Shown: positions 36,101 through 48,700, counted from the first letter of the stretch. The stretch is DNA of 64,000 nucleotides from Bryopsis sp. KO-2023 (GCA_030272585.1 BSYQ01000003.1:4588001-4652000), one strand, 5' to 3'. Program-made: numbers and translations. The notes: generated by a model from the sequence alone, not told the origin.

Positions 36101-38048
36101 AAAAACCAGGCTGTTGAGTGTTTTTATCAACACAGGCATCATATTTCATGCTGCAGCTCGGCCGAATATTGAAAAGCTGTTGAACCCACAGGGATCAACA
36201 TCCGGAACCCTTTTTCAAGCTTTGTTAGTTTTCTCAAAAAATTACACACACATGGTTGTGAATGCTTTTCTCAACAAATGTATGTACTGTTGTGACACCT
36301 TTTTTCGAGAAATATACATGCATATATATTGTTGTGAAAATGTTGCAACTTTTTACACTGTCTGTCCCAAGTGCAAGAGGGCTGCATTCTGCTCACCTTC
36401 ACCAGATAGTCATCCGATCCTGTGATGACGTATCTCCCATCCGCGGTGACGATCGCACAGTAGACAGCCGTGCGATGGCCCCTGAAGGTCCCCAGGTGCT
36501 GCCACTTCTTCACCATCATCCCACTGCTGAGGAGCCCCTGGGATGTGTCGTTCCTGGCGCTGATCCCCAACTCCCTCTGCATGAGCTTCTGGAAAGTGGT
36601 GGGCCTTTCCGAAGCCGGGGGCATGCAGAGGGAGCGCAGAGCGGGCCTCTGCCTCACCGAGGGGATCAGCGAGCAAGGCCCCGATCCTTGAAGGATCGAG
36701 GTCTGCCCGACCTGCACCGACCGAATATTATTACCGAATGTCAGCAGGGAAAATATATCAATTTTGCATATCCCAAAATGGGGGTGGCAGAGATATCAGG
36801 GATGCAAGTGTTGCAAGTGAAAGTGGGCAAAGGAATGCAGGGTGCTGAGGAGGATTTTGAAATTTGCAGAACAGGGCAGTTTTATTCCAAAAAAAGACAA
36901 TTTCAGCACCTCTTGGTGATTAGTCATTGAATTCAGGGAGATCATTTCGGTTTTTCATTTCTCCCGACACATGCTGTCGCGAGAGTGCACCTGCGCGACC
37001 ACGGCGTCGCGACGTGCCCGTGTGGCTCACGAGTCGTGGAGGCGTCCAGCAAACGCACTCGCACACAATCCTATGGTATATCCGTGCATAACTTTCCGCT
37101 AACGTTGCAGGCACGCGCGATCACTCCGCAGGAAAAGGAGCGATTGAAATCGTCACCAAGAAAAGAGTGTGAAGCATCGAATGGCTGGTACAAACTCACC
37201 TCAGACCCATGCCTTCCGGCATGTGCGTGGAGCCTGTGCGCCTCGGACACAATTTCCCCCAAGGCTGAGGTGGGGATGTGGGAAAAGAGCGACGAGAGGG
37301 TCTCGTAGCCAAAGCTTTGTTGACCACCTGTAGAAAAAAAAGACGACCGGGATGAGACAAACCACAGAGGCAGCGTTTATACCATGCCGAGGAAAATTGA
37401 CTGTCACCAGTTTTGTGGTGGCCAACGAAATGACTGCGCTGATTCGTGACTCGCCCAGCCGCGCTGACAAACTGCCCCGAAATCCCGCACACGTATATTT
37501 TTTTTCCCGACAACGAATGGCAACGAGAGAGAAATTTCGCACAGCCTAGGACGGTGGACGCGCTAACGAGACCCGAGTTTGTCTTTCCTAAATTTTCCAA
37601 CCGCGGCGTCGGGTCTCGCCCCGGTCAAAAAAATTGCGCAGACCACAGCGCACGGGGTGGCCCCACGACGTCTATCGCCTCTCTGGAGCTCCCAAACTCG
37701 TCAATCACGCCGAGGCAGGTGGATTTCGTGCGATGGGAGCTCCTAGCCACGGCGCCCGAGTCCCAGAGACGCTAAAACCGTGGTAGCGGCTCCGGCAAGC
37801 CCAGAAACATACGACCCTCCCCGAGCTCCAGAAACCGTGCAAGTGACAGAATCCAGGCCCAGTCCCCTGGCGCACTTTTCCGAGTTAGCCTTGCCTCTGA
37901 AATCGTCGACCCTTGGCAGCAGACCGTGCTCCAGTGCTTCTCGCTCGAGTGCCTCCGCTGAGTCTCGGCACGGCCCTGCCCTCAGCCAGTGCAGGACTAA
38001 AAACGCCACCTCCTCCGTGGGAATCTGCACCCGAGCATGGAGGGTCAA
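30189..38048 (-). CDS. BRWD/PHIP-like WD40-bromodomain protein
   Basis: A large gene of about 15 exons. The first recognised exon (from 38048) has the family's N-terminal LisH-like phrase (EEVAFLVLHWLRAGPCRDSA). Exon 37328-37200 carries FGYETLSSLFSHIPTSAL. WD40 blades follow: GHRTAVYCAIVTADGRYVITG (about 36720-36400), SHVGEITDISL to WDTASGEE (about 36090-35690), a split propeller exon (about 35465-35150) and a further set (34900-34540, ending SAGYDGFSILWDIEKG). Then come an acidic, Ser/Glu-rich region (33.5-32.6 kb), a cryptic Tudor-like segment (PQKGDKVVYLYGVHQQW, 32.3-31.9 kb), a bromodomain (31.05-30.75 kb; PMPMSLSIIMDRLQSP, then an NAIVFTGNKSEITEQ AcK-binding loop with its Asn) and a basic tail ending at 30189. 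BRWD proteins read acetylated or methylated histones and can act as CUL4-DDB1 receptors. The link between the first two exons is unresolved, so the 5' part is tentative. Confidence 0.85.
32585..32602 (-). repeat. (GT)n microsatellite starting exactly at a 5' splice site
   Basis: On the coding strand the exon ending ...YSWLQ is followed at once by about 8.5 GT units. The donor GT is therefore the first unit of a dinucleotide repeat in the BRWD-like gene. Confidence 0.8.
34968..35039 (+). repeat. Direct repeat pair of 18 bp in a BRWD intron
   Basis: The sequence AATGTATATGGGGCATCT occurs at 34968-34985 and again at 35022-35039, 54 bp apart. An ATATGCATGC-rich stretch separates the copies. Confidence 0.75.
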
Positions 38049-39760
38049 CGGTTAGAGACTCGTCGTGGATTCCAGCACAAAACCGAAACTGCAGTACTTC
38101 TCAGCCCAGCCCAACTCTCAGAGCTCGACAGGGTTCACGTTGACGCGTCCGATTCCGACAAAACAGCTCGCCAAGAATCAAGCAAAGCGAGAATGGGGCG
38201 ATGAGGCAAGAAACCGAGGGAAACCCGCACGAGCGTTCGGAAGATAAACATTGTGCGCACACGTACCCTCCCTCCCATCTCCACTATCGCGCTTGTTAGC
38301 TGTGCTGTTCCCGTCGAGTCTTTCGCGCCCAAACTTCTGGGCGAGGCTGGCAGCGAACACTGAATGTGGGACAATGGAATGGGGGTCTATGGAACCGAGA
38401 GCGCAAATCATGCTTCACTGAATGATGCGAAATGATCCAATTTGCTCATTGCGGGGCTTCGCCGATGATTCATCTCTGCCTTGGCTTTTGTGGCAGCACA
38501 AGCGAATTGGGGGGCTGCAAACAGCAATTCACCACCACCTCCTGATGCCAGTAATAACCCCCCCCCTCCTCTGAGAGAGTAAAGCGATTTCAAGGCCAAA
38601 ATTGCACAATCAGAGACATGTGGCCATTTTCCTTCTTTCGATTGGGTTTTTTTATATTTTTTTGCCTTCCTTTGGATTCCCTCAAATTTAAGCAAGAAGA
38701 ACACCCAGCAAAATCTGAAGCAAAAAAACCAATGGACATGCTTCCACCCCTCCTTCCTGATTCAGGATTTGGCCCCAAGGCTGTGAAACAAAGCGGAGTG
38801 TTCTGAGGAAATTGGACATACCACCTTGTGCAGAACAAACCAGTCCATTTGCACCCGACCTTGTACCAGACCGACAGCAAAAACTGATCAGCGACAAATC
38901 GTTCATTGGATCTTTCATGGGTTCCAGGGTGGGCTAAGGGGAATGCAATAGATTTGATCCACAGATCGGCAGAATTCAAACAGTGGAGCCCTACCATTCC
39001 ATATGGATTGGGTAAGATTCTGTTCATCGACAGGTTTCTTTGAGGGGGTGAGTCTCTGCGTTTATCCTGGACGAAACGTACAAGAAATGAAGGCAGCCCC
39101 AGAGCTGCTTGATGAAAAAGTGAACGCACGCATGGACCATTTCCGGATTCGAAACCCCACTGGAAATCAAGAGTTGACATTCTTCTCCATGACACTTTTT
39201 TTTCCACACCTTGCTGTGAATCCGAAGACACAAACCTTAATCATCTGCCCAGATTCATCCAACGATATTTTCCCCGGCTGGATGTCCCTAAGGAATGTAT
39301 TTTGAGGTCAATTTGATTTTCCTTCTTTCGAAAAATCCTTAAAAAGAAAAAATAAAAGGCTTCCGTGCAGCACCTCTTCGCGAATATGATTGGCCATTTG
39401 AGCTGAGAAAACTGGCTGGGGGGTGGTGCTATTTCCTGGTCGGTTTCTCCTTGGCCAGCAGTGGAGGCATTAGGGCTTTTGGAGCCATCTTTTTATCTTG
39501 CCCTAATTCCACCATTTCATTTTTTTTTTCAAGTATGGATGGAAAAATCTCTTCTCAACAAGTGTTCCGTTCAAACAAAATGACCCCCTCATCTAAAATC
39601 CTTAATCAAAACTGCCCAGAAATCTTTCATAACCGCCAGGGATTGATTTCCCCCTTTCCATAATCAAATCAAGGAAAACTGCTACCCTACCAAAATTCAA
39701 TCCAGAAAAAAAAAAATGAAAAAAAAAGCAAACCCAGAGAATTGTACATGCCTATGCCCA
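38049..39760. other. Region with unassigned coding potential between BRWD and LTD
   Basis: 38049-38450 is the likely 5' UTR and promoter of the BRWD-like gene. From about 38590 to 39305 overlapping frames are open on both strands: 213 codons on minus (39231-38590) and 100 codons on plus (39003-39305). The minus strand has a plausible intron (donor GTATGT near 38823, acceptor TTTCACAG near 38783). No family is recognised and the strand cannot be settled. 39310-39760 is the probable 3' UTR of the LTD gene. Confidence 0.35.
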
Positions 39761-40279
39761 CTATTCTTTTGCCACAGCCTGCTCTAAGATCTCTTTCACT
39801 TCTGGACTGGTGGCCAGCTCCAAGGCAGTTTTCCCATCAAGATCCTTGACCGTAATATCCGCCCCAGCACTGAGCACTTCCAAAACTTTAGGGTCGTCAT
39901 TTTCTTTGGCAGCCCACAACAGAAGGATATCCACCGGGTGCAAACCGCTCTTCAAAGTCTCCTCTAGACGGTCGTACGTCCCTTCCGTCGCGAGCATCCC
40001 CATGTAGTTAAAATACTGCTCGACGTCATCCGCGTTGAAATCGTCGCGACCCTGGCTTCCATAGATCCCAGCGTCTTCGGACGAGGGTCTCAGCTTGTTG
40101 AACCACGCCTGGGCGCGAACTGTCGGTCGACCATTTCTCACTCGGAAGGAAGCTGGGCGCCGCGCACCGGCCGCCACACACACTTTCGAGGACGCGGGCA
40201 AGGTTTTAGGCGCGAACATATTTCGTAGACGGAGAGCTGGATCGGGTGGGGAAGGGAGCAGAAACGCAAATCGAGACAA
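39761..40279 (-). CDS. LTD: LTD/GDC1-like plastid ankyrin protein (LHCP translocation)
   Basis: A 172-residue intronless frame. Residues about 1-55 are rich in Ala, Ser, Pro and Arg with almost no acidic residues, as in a chloroplast transit peptide. A strongly conserved block follows (AWFNKLRPSSEDAGIYGSQG, then DDVEQYFNYMGMLATEGTYD), which I recognise from the land-plant LTD protein. One to two ankyrin repeats (HPVDILLLWAAKENDDPKVL, then GADITVKDLDGKTALELA) complete it. LTD receives light-harvesting chlorophyll proteins at the inner envelope and hands them to the stromal signal-recognition-particle route to the thylakoid. This is the best single lineage marker in the window because LTD is known from green plastids. 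A second in-frame Met about 20 residues in could also be the start. Confidence 0.92.
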   Translation of the reverse strand: MSRFAFLLPSPPDPALRLRNMFAPKTLPASSKVCVAAGARRPASFRVRNGRPTVRAQAWFNKLRPSSEDAGIYGSQGRDDFNADDVEQYFNYMGMLATEGTYDRLEETLKSGLHPVDILLLWAAKENDDPKVLEVLSAGADITVKDLDGKTALELATSPEVKEILEQAVAKE

Positions 40280-41195
40280 AAGCGAAGGAGATGATCGAAT
40301 CTGTGATTCGTTCGAAGTGGTGAAAGAAACGGGTGGAAGCTGCCGGAAAGATGTAGGGAAGTGACCCCTCCCAAGGTCGAGTCCCCCAACACTGGTACTC
40401 CAGATCTGCTATGCATTTCCCCCTGTTCTTTCAACTTCTTCCTTCTGGATGTGGTTTTCTAGCACGAGGTCATGCTGAAACGGAAGCGCAGTGCGGTTCG
40501 AACAAGCAGTGGATACAGGACCTTTTGGATTGGAAGTACTGGCTTGTTTCACATCCACTCCCCTTGGGCAATAGTCAACTCTGTTCTTCTTTCCCACCCT
40601 CTCTCAAGAAAAAAAAAAAACCAGAAAAAAAAAGATACAAAAGGCTCCTCGATCCTTGGGTTTGCTGCCTCCAGCACACTTTTTTTTTTGTTACCAGACC
40701 CCATCCACTGACCCCTGTCATTTTTGTTTTCTTGTTCCTCCTGTAACTCTGTTATTGCAGCAAAAAAAAAGCCTTCATTTAAGATCATATACACCGAGTT
40801 TCACCATTTTGAAAACACCACTCGCTGCACTTCTTTTTTACCCCCCCTTCCTGATATCTCCCCCCCCCCCCCTCCAAGAATTCACACATCCCTCTCCTTT
40901 TTCTTTCATAAAAACTATCTAAATGATCTGAAAACCAATTCCCCTCCCCCCCCCCCCTTTCCCTCCCAAAGGAAAAAGAACCCTAAAAAGCAGCGAGCAG
41001 ACATCTGTAGTCGATCCTCCAACTTTTTCTTCGTCCAGCTCTGTTGAATGCCAGTGCTTTCTCCTTGCCAGAAAATCTGGCCAGGCCCCACACCACACCC
41101 AACACAACGAAAGTGCACCACGAAACAACCACTGATGAAATTCCGGAACCCAAGATGCCGTTTTGATGATTGGATGCCAGCTCTATTCGTTTGGG
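40280..41195. other. Intergenic region between LTD and TM9SF genes
   Basis: It holds the LTD promoter and the 3' end of the TM9SF gene. C-runs occur near 40861 and 40947. Small frames are compositional. No other feature is seen. Confidence 0.4.
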
Positions 41196-44100
41196 TCATT
41201 CGCACTTGATTGCCCTGCACACAGAAACGAAAAAAATGGCTCCGTCAGCATCGCCTTGTTTTACTCACATTCTCATTGAACCGCCTGGATCAACCGCCCA
41301 ATATCCGGCTTGATACAATTTCCACACATTCCCTTGATAATCATGGCATCGCTGATTCGATCAGAAAGAACAGGAAGAAGTCTGCTTTTCTTTTTTCAGA
41401 TGCTATGAAAAGAATGAAAAAAGTTGGGTCTACAATCTTCGATTTCTCTGTTCAAAAACCTGTACATTCGGATTTATATTTAGATTTATAACAACTTTCA
41501 AAACCACCCTCGAGAAACTCTCCAGACGGAGCGCCATTCACATCCGGACGAAAATCATGGCACAAACGATCTTGTCCGATGAGCAATTCAACTCTGGGAG
41601 GTTTAGAACCCAAAGAAGGAGGAAGAGAGAGTTTTTTTATTCCCTTCTTTTTCTTTTCAGCATTGATCGAAGGTTGTAAAGAAAAAAGCCACTCACTTGT
41701 AAATGTGTTGTATGAACTTTAGAGACGCCCGGAAACCGACGGAGCCCAGCATGAGGAAAACAGCATAGCACACCACCCCCATGTAGCCGAAGAAGAACGA
41801 CGTTTGCATGAGGCCTGACATGGTGGATCTTTGGAAAAAATAGAAACAATAGCCGAAAATGAACATCCCTGTGGAGCCTCCGCACAAGAAAGAACGCCAC
41901 CACCATCGATGATCCTCCACCGCCAGTTGGAAGTAGGTCAAAGCCACGGTGATGAACGCCGTCACCACGATTAGAATGCAAAACACGATGAACAGGATGC
42001 TCCAAATCACGTAAACCTGAAAGGGGGGGGGGGAACAAAAAACACCATACGTCGACTTCTTCTCGGCAAAAAAAAAGGATCATTACCCAGAGAACATACA
42101 CACACACACACGCATAAACAAGGCACCGGACGATTTCAATCGATTTCCAAAATGCTGTTTTTCTTCAGCCAAATACCACCAGCGACACCGTTGTTTTTTT
42201 ACCTTGTGTCCCCAAATGCTGGCGAAGATGTAGTACAGCTCGATGTAAATCGCGCTGAACGGCAAGAAGCCTGCCATCGCCATTTGCGGGAACGTCTGTC
42301 GGTACCAAGGCAGAGGTGGGATTTCCCTGGGGTACTTGGTCGTCCGACAAGAAGCTTTGAACTCCGATTTAGAGTTTTTCCCTGCGATCCCTCCGATCAC
42401 CGTCAAAGGGAAAGTCACCAGCGTCCAGATGATGATGATCACGCATATCGTTCCGAAAGGCAGGGCTTGGGTGGAGCGATAAGCGATCGCAACGCTGTTC
42501 AGGTAGGAAAACAACATGAGGAGGGGCCCCATGAAGAGAGCGCATGTGAGGAGAATGTTTGGAATGTAGGCTGTTCCACCCATCGATTTGTACCAAGAGG
42601 AGGCGACATACCCAGCGATTCCGGACGTCAATGCGTACAGCACCTACACATCGAAGAGCAGTGGGGAAAACCCCGGGGGAGGAACAAAGGGTTACATAAT
42701 TTCAAAGTCGATCAGAAATTGAGGGCGAAAAAACATGTCAGCAGCATTTTGCACACACAATAGGAAACCAAATCCAAATTTTGCCAAATCCAAATTTTGC
42801 ACCGCCACCAAATCAAATCAAATCTAATCTCCTGGCTTTGTTTATGTTTTCTTTCATTTATTTTAAAACGTTCACCTGTGTATATTCAGGTGCGATACTT
42901 CCTTCTATTTTCTTGGACCAGTTTTTCCTTTCAAAAATGTTGAAATTCTCCAGAAACACCCATCCATCATGGTAAAAACAACACAACGGAGCAGGTGGAG
43001 TCGACTAGATACTCACCACACAAGCTGTGAGAAGGGCTCCTCGGTTGTATGGATAGAATATGTCGAAGACGGCCAGGAAGAAAATAAATACTGCAATGAC
43101 CAAGAACTGAGTTCCCGTGCCAAGCATCGCGCAGAACAAACTGAGGGGTCGAGGAAATCTGAACACATCTCCGTGCAGGTACTTCCAGCCGCTTTCCTCC
43201 TGGTCCTCGCCCATTTCATCATCTTTTGTATATTTCACGAATTCATTTTTCAGCACTCGCATCAGGATGGTGGCCAGGAACCCCGTCAAAAGAACCACCG
43301 TAACGCAGGAGTTGACTATGGAAAACCAATGGATCTGTGTGGGGGGGGGGGGAAACAAAACAAAAACTTAAAGAGGAAGAACCAAAGCCGATGAAATTAG
43401 ATGGAAGTTTCCCAAATGGAGGAACTTTGGATCGTCACGGATGGTTTGGGAGAAGAAATATTGCTCATCAAATTCTCACAATATTTGGATCGATTATAGG
43501 CACAGTGTGCGATAATTGGACTAAAAGTTGAAACGTTTCGTAACATGAGTTGAGGAAGCTTCCGTTTCGGGGGTTCGATGAGTTTTCTTGGGGGCTGCAG
43601 CAAGATATGCCAGGGGAAAACCAATGCAACCGTCCAGATCGATGCTATCCCCTGCCATTCTATTTCTTATATATCCGCACATGTTTTTCTTTTCTTTTCG
43701 GCCCCTGCATTATCGTTCTAGATCTGAATTCATCTAAAATTCGATATTCGATGCATGATTTCGCACATGCACACACACCTCTGAACAGAGTCCAATTCGA
43801 TTCCTCTCTCCCCCCACCCCCACCCCCCCCCCCCAAAAAAAAAACTTCCCTGCTCACCTCCAGATGCTTGGGCATGAACAAGAATTTGGAAAACTTTTCC
43901 ATTCTACGCCCGAAAGTGATGTCGGTGTGCACCCATTTCGCAGAATAGGAAAACTCCACAGGGGTCTCCACATCCTCCGTGATATCCAGCGCTGCCCTGG
44001 GATCCGTCGAGACGTTGAGCTCGATCACATTGTCCCCATTCCACGCTATGTCCAAATGCATGTGCATGAACAGGAAGTAATGGGGCGCCGAAGTGCTTTC

Positions 44101-45136
44101 CACTTTTCCAAAGTATCCCCACATCGGCAGATCATCGTAGAACATCTGGAAGGACGATCGGATCAGAAAAATTCACGCTCAGAAAAAATAAAAATAAAAA
44201 AATCGAAACTCTGGTGACAGGAATCCTGGAAAATGAAAATTCATTCCGATATCCAAAGCTTTTCCATACGAAAATCGTAATATGTAACCCCCTTTTCTTT
44301 CACTTTTTTCTGTTCCACTGAAGTTGGACTATTTTCATGGAGTTTCTGGCAGTTTGGACAGATTTGCTCCAGAAATGATGATCACCCCCCCACACCACCA
44401 CCGACCCTCTATTTCTGCAAAGAAATTCCTCCCGACCTGGTAATAATACTCCTCTTTGACAGCGTCTCGGAACTTGCGAACTTGTTCTTTGCTCAGCGTC
44501 CGGTTGCAAACCACCTTGTGCTCAATATCCATCCTGAACGGGAGAGAGTATTCGGTGTGTACCAACCGGTCCCCCTCCAACACTTGTCCCAAGTCTTCAG
44601 TCTTAAACACCTTCCCATCTCCGGGCGGGCAAAAAGGAAAACTGTAGTATTGATAAGTTTCACTGTGGTGGATAAGTAGGAAAGGGGGGGGGGAAAGAGA
44701 AAAAAGAAAAAAAAGAAAGACAATTCAGGTTAGTCTTGGTAACACTTTTCTCCAAAAGAAAGAAAAAGTTGTCGACGTCTGAGTCATTGATAAGATTTTC
44801 AAGATCCGACGCCGGGGGGTTTGGGCAAAAAACGAATGGTCGAGAGTGGGAGTTGCAAAAGGAATCTCATTTTTGCCGACGCTTTCGTGCTTTTCTTGGC
44901 TTTTTGGTTTTCGTTTTATCGTTTCACCTCGGATTATCGTAAGGTCCGACTTTGTTCGCGAACAATTCCACCGGTTCTCCCTCCTTATAGCTGTGGGAAG
45001 CCAACAAGGTTCGGCGCTGATCGACGAGTTCACCTCCTGCGATCTCGACTGTCGCCCGAACTGAAGCCCAGCATAGCAATGCCGAAAACAACAGAACGAC
45101 TCGCCAGCTCATCGCAACGGAAAGAGACGCACCCAA
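41196..45136 (-). CDS. Transmembrane 9 superfamily protein (nonaspanin, TM9SF/EMP70)
   Basis: Seven exons (45136-44928, 44662-44437, 44145-43858, 43334-43017, 42643-42203, 42016-41697, 41214-41196) join in phase to about 606 residues. A cleavable signal (MSWRVVLLFSALLCWASVRA) precedes the luminal domain with NKVGPYDNP, the YY.FPFCPP motif, and RMDIEHKVVCNRTL. The membrane domain follows from IHWFSIVNSCVTVVLL through nine hydrophobic segments, including the diagnostic PREIPPLPWY and MSGLMQTSFFFGYM stretches. The reading frame of the sixth exon appears to stop after KFIQHIYK. A good donor two bases earlier leads to a 19-bp terminal exon that restores the family C-terminus as AIKCE, a KXD/E-type Golgi/COPI signal. 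These proteins sit in Golgi or endosomes and help sort membrane proteins with Gly-rich helices. An in-frame Met eight residues in (45112) may be the true start. Confidence 0.93.
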
Positions 45137-45747
45137 ATGTAGAAAGGTGGTTCCGTTCTCGCCCCAAACGACGCGAGTTGCTTTCCAGTACGTTGCTCTC
45201 TGAAAAAACGCTGTTCGAAACTGGCCGACAGTGGAACCGATATTGTACCCAGTATGGTTTTTTTAGACTGTACAGACTGTACGTGATATGTGTGATCAGG
45301 AGGAGAAGAGAGAGTCGAGAGAAAAAAAAAAAGCTGGTGGTGGGTGGTAAATGCAGACGTCGCAAGAGCGTCAATCAAAAAATGCGATGTGCGACCGAAA
45401 AAGTACGGGTTGGTGAGCGTGACGGTTGCATTACGCACACGTCACGGTGTAATGGAGCCAATCTTGGAACCTGGGAGCTGTGAGAGGAAAAAACCTTGAT
45501 TGTGGATTCTGTCCATTTTTCAGTTTTTTGCATGTTTTTTTTTTCAGGGAATATGTGTCTTACCAAATCTAGCCTTTCATGAAACATGCTTGGGAAAATG
45601 TGTGAGTCATTAAGTGGAGAGAACAATCGCCGTTGTCCATTATCAAGGGAAGGAAAATCGGTATCGCACTATCTGCTGCTGTTCTTACAAATTTTTTTCT
45701 ATATTTTTCTGACTCACAAGCCCCCCCCCCCCCTCTCAATGCCAGTA
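45137..45747. other. Intergenic region between TM9SF and APC5
   Basis: Same-strand neighbours; it contains the TM9SF promoter and the APC5 3' UTR. A TGTAA motif lies about 60 bp after the APC5 stop on its coding strand, and a C-run lies at about 45720. Nothing else is supported. Confidence 0.4.
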
Positions 45748-48700
45748 TTAATTTCGACGTTCCCCCGATGACATCTCTCCATCTTCATCCCCCTCCACCA
45801 CGGTGGACAGAGGATGGGCTTCCTGCATGTACTCATCCATTCCCCTCCTCACAGAAGACGGAGGGTAAGTTTCCTGGATGAATAACACGGGGTGCCTCTG
45901 CATCTCCACCTCTTTGATCTCCCCGACAATGTCACATCTGGCTTCCATGTCGTTCACTTCATCAGAAATTTTGGCCATCAGATACAACGCCTCCAGTGCT
46001 TTTTTCCAGCATTCCACCGTCTTGAATCCCTGCACGGCCAGCTGGAGCATGTCGACGATGACGATGGTTTGGTCTCGGGACACTCGCAGGTCATCGATCG
46101 TGCACAGCATGCATTCCGCCATGGTGAGTTTGGCTTCGCTGCCCAGCAGGAGGGAGCCTTGGGATTCGATGAGGGGCTGGACCGAACGGATGAGGCCGAT
46201 GGCATGCTCTGCATGGCCATGGTCTTGATCCACCCAAATCTTTGCCAAAACCACGCTGGCCTCCGCTGCCAGAAGGTCCAGGTGGAGCCGGCTACACTGC
46301 TCCAAACAGCTCAAAACGAAGCGAATTGCTTCCACCTATCAGGAAAACACCCCCACACAACAAACAAATTAATAAACAAAGGAACTTTTAAAATTTTTCA
46401 TAAATAAATGTTTAAATTCATAGATCAAACAAAAAGGTTTGGGAAAAATGGAGCAACACTCTCGTTCGAATACGAACCAAAATCAGATCAAAAACATTTT
46501 ATTTTTCCCTTCGATTTTTTTTTTCAATTATTATTTAAAGAAAGAAAAGAGACAACGGTCTACTTGCCAGGCTTCCAGCTGCGATAAAAATCCTTGCATG
46601 CAAGAGCAAAAGCGTCGCTGCTTTCTCTTGCAATCCAGCAGTCAGGCAACGAGAGAAAATCTCTTGACCGGATGCAATCGCCTCTTTGTATTTCCCAATG
46701 GCCATGAGGGCTTTCACTCCCCACAGCTCCGCCTCCATTTCCACACTGACATCCGTCGCGCATGAGGGGTCTGCCAGCAGCGTCAATTCCGTGACCAGCT
46801 CCAGTACATCGTTGCCGTTGCGATTGATGGCTCGTTCCACAGCAAGGCACTTTTTCGCCAGCACCAGTGGAGTCATTTTCTCCAAGGGAAATAGCCTATG
46901 TATATTTTTAATGGGGGGCAGGGGCAGAGAAAGAAAAGACAAAAACAAAAGGTTTTTTCTGAGTGAATGTAGGAAATTTTCGATATTACCAGCGTGGATC
47001 ATCTGTCTGACTGTAATGCCTCCCAACAATTTCGCTAGATTCAATTCTCACTCCATCATGGAACATCGTTTGAGCGTTTCTTTTTCTCTTTTTTTTTCTT
47101 TTTTTTTGGGGGGGGGAGGGGGGGTTGGCAGGGGTTTGAAATGTAGCTCCTTACTTTTCCCCAATTTGGAAGATCCCTTCTGCTGCTTCAAGGCCTCGTC
47201 TCGCAGCGATGTTCGTCGCCAGTTGTGCAAAGGCAGTTGCTCTCTCTGTCGCACTGGCATCGTCCGAATAACACTCCTTGTGAATGACGGCATGGGCCAA
47301 ACTGAGCTGATTATCACCAAACATATTCCAAGCAGCCGATCGGAGCAACGACACGCTGCCAGCAGTTTGGGTCACCTGAGCACCACCAGACTCGATTTTC
47401 ACTGCAACCACCACACGGATGCATACAGTGCCTATCTCTGCTTCTTCAGCATTATTGATCGCCCAGCTAACGTGCATTCCTGAAGAATACCAGGGGGGGT
47501 TCATTTCGGATGAGAATGGGTTTCTTTCTTGCTGCTGGCTGACGTACCACATCTGCAGCTGGTCGACGAAATTCTCGCGCAGATTGTCCAAACACGGACA
47601 GGGATGCTGTGAATATATCGGAGGTCTGGATGTCTGGAAACCTGGCTCCTGCGTGGCCATGCTTGTACTCGACCACTGAGGACGCCAGACACACATGTGC
47701 ATGCAATCTCATGACATCCTGATGTGCCTGTAAAAGTTCCAGGTGGACATCTGCAGTCGGTGAAACCATGGAAGCAATGCCAGCGGCACAGGGAGCATAG
47801 TTTCTGAAAGCAAACAGGGAAACAAAAAACAAACACCACCCATAACACAACATGTAGATACTTATAATGCAAGCACACAGCGGTGGGTTTTGACTTCTCT
47901 TCTGCTCCAAAACCCAACATAAAAACCCCAACCCAGATTTTTCCCTCAGGTATCTGTTCAAGCACCCTAACCCACCTCTTGTATTCCGACACTGCCATCC
48001 CATACTTCAAGCTGAATCTTGCGAGCGCCATCCGGCAAAATGCCACCAGATGCGGCAATCTCATTTTTGTCACTCTGGCCATGCATCTTTTCAGGAGGGA
48101 AAGCGTGGCGCTGGGGTCCCAAATGATGTCTCTTGCTGGGCCTCCTTTCAGTGCCCAAGGCACGGCGGAGAGCAAAATATGGCACAGCGCAGCAAGGGTG
48201 TGAACCACGCAAAAGTTATCAGGATTCAGGCGGATGGTTTGCAACAGACCATTGAGTGCTTCCTGGTAAATAACCACCGTCACAAAAACACCTTCAGCTC
48301 GAGTTGCAGATGCGTTTGCTGCACACTCGATTGTTGGTGGTGGCGATTTATATAAGGGCCAGTTTTTCTTTAAAAAAAAAAGAGAAAAAAAGGGGGGGAG
48401 GGAGGGGGTGCTGATCGGACCTCGACGTGGCCGAATGCTGCTTGGGAGGAGCTCATGCTGAGAATCGCATTGGGGAATCTGGACTGTAGCATCTGTCCGA
48501 TCGCCACAATTTCGGCTTCATCGACCACTCCTTGACCTCCACATCTGCTTGCGTGATGATAATCAAAGTATCTGCAATTCGAAAAAAAAAAAGAAAAAAG
48601 TTAATCCGAGTAAGAAGTGTACATGTGCAAGCTCTTCTTTTATATATATATAAAACTCATCAATAAACTCAGCAGAAAAAAAATCGCACAAGGAAATTGT

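Noticed and set aside
38408-38704. Minus-strand Gly-rich frame upstream of the BRWD gene
   Set aside because: It is formed by a C-rich run and has no start context or domain.
41693-41698. Stop codon after HIYK as the end of the TM9SF protein
   Set aside because: A strong donor overlaps it and a downstream 19-bp exon restores the family KXD/E tail in phase.
47563-47702. Alternative frame in APC5 exon 6 (LRENFVDQLQ)
   Set aside because: The other frame joins in phase on both sides and keeps the TPR-like pattern; the alternative has no matching splice sites.
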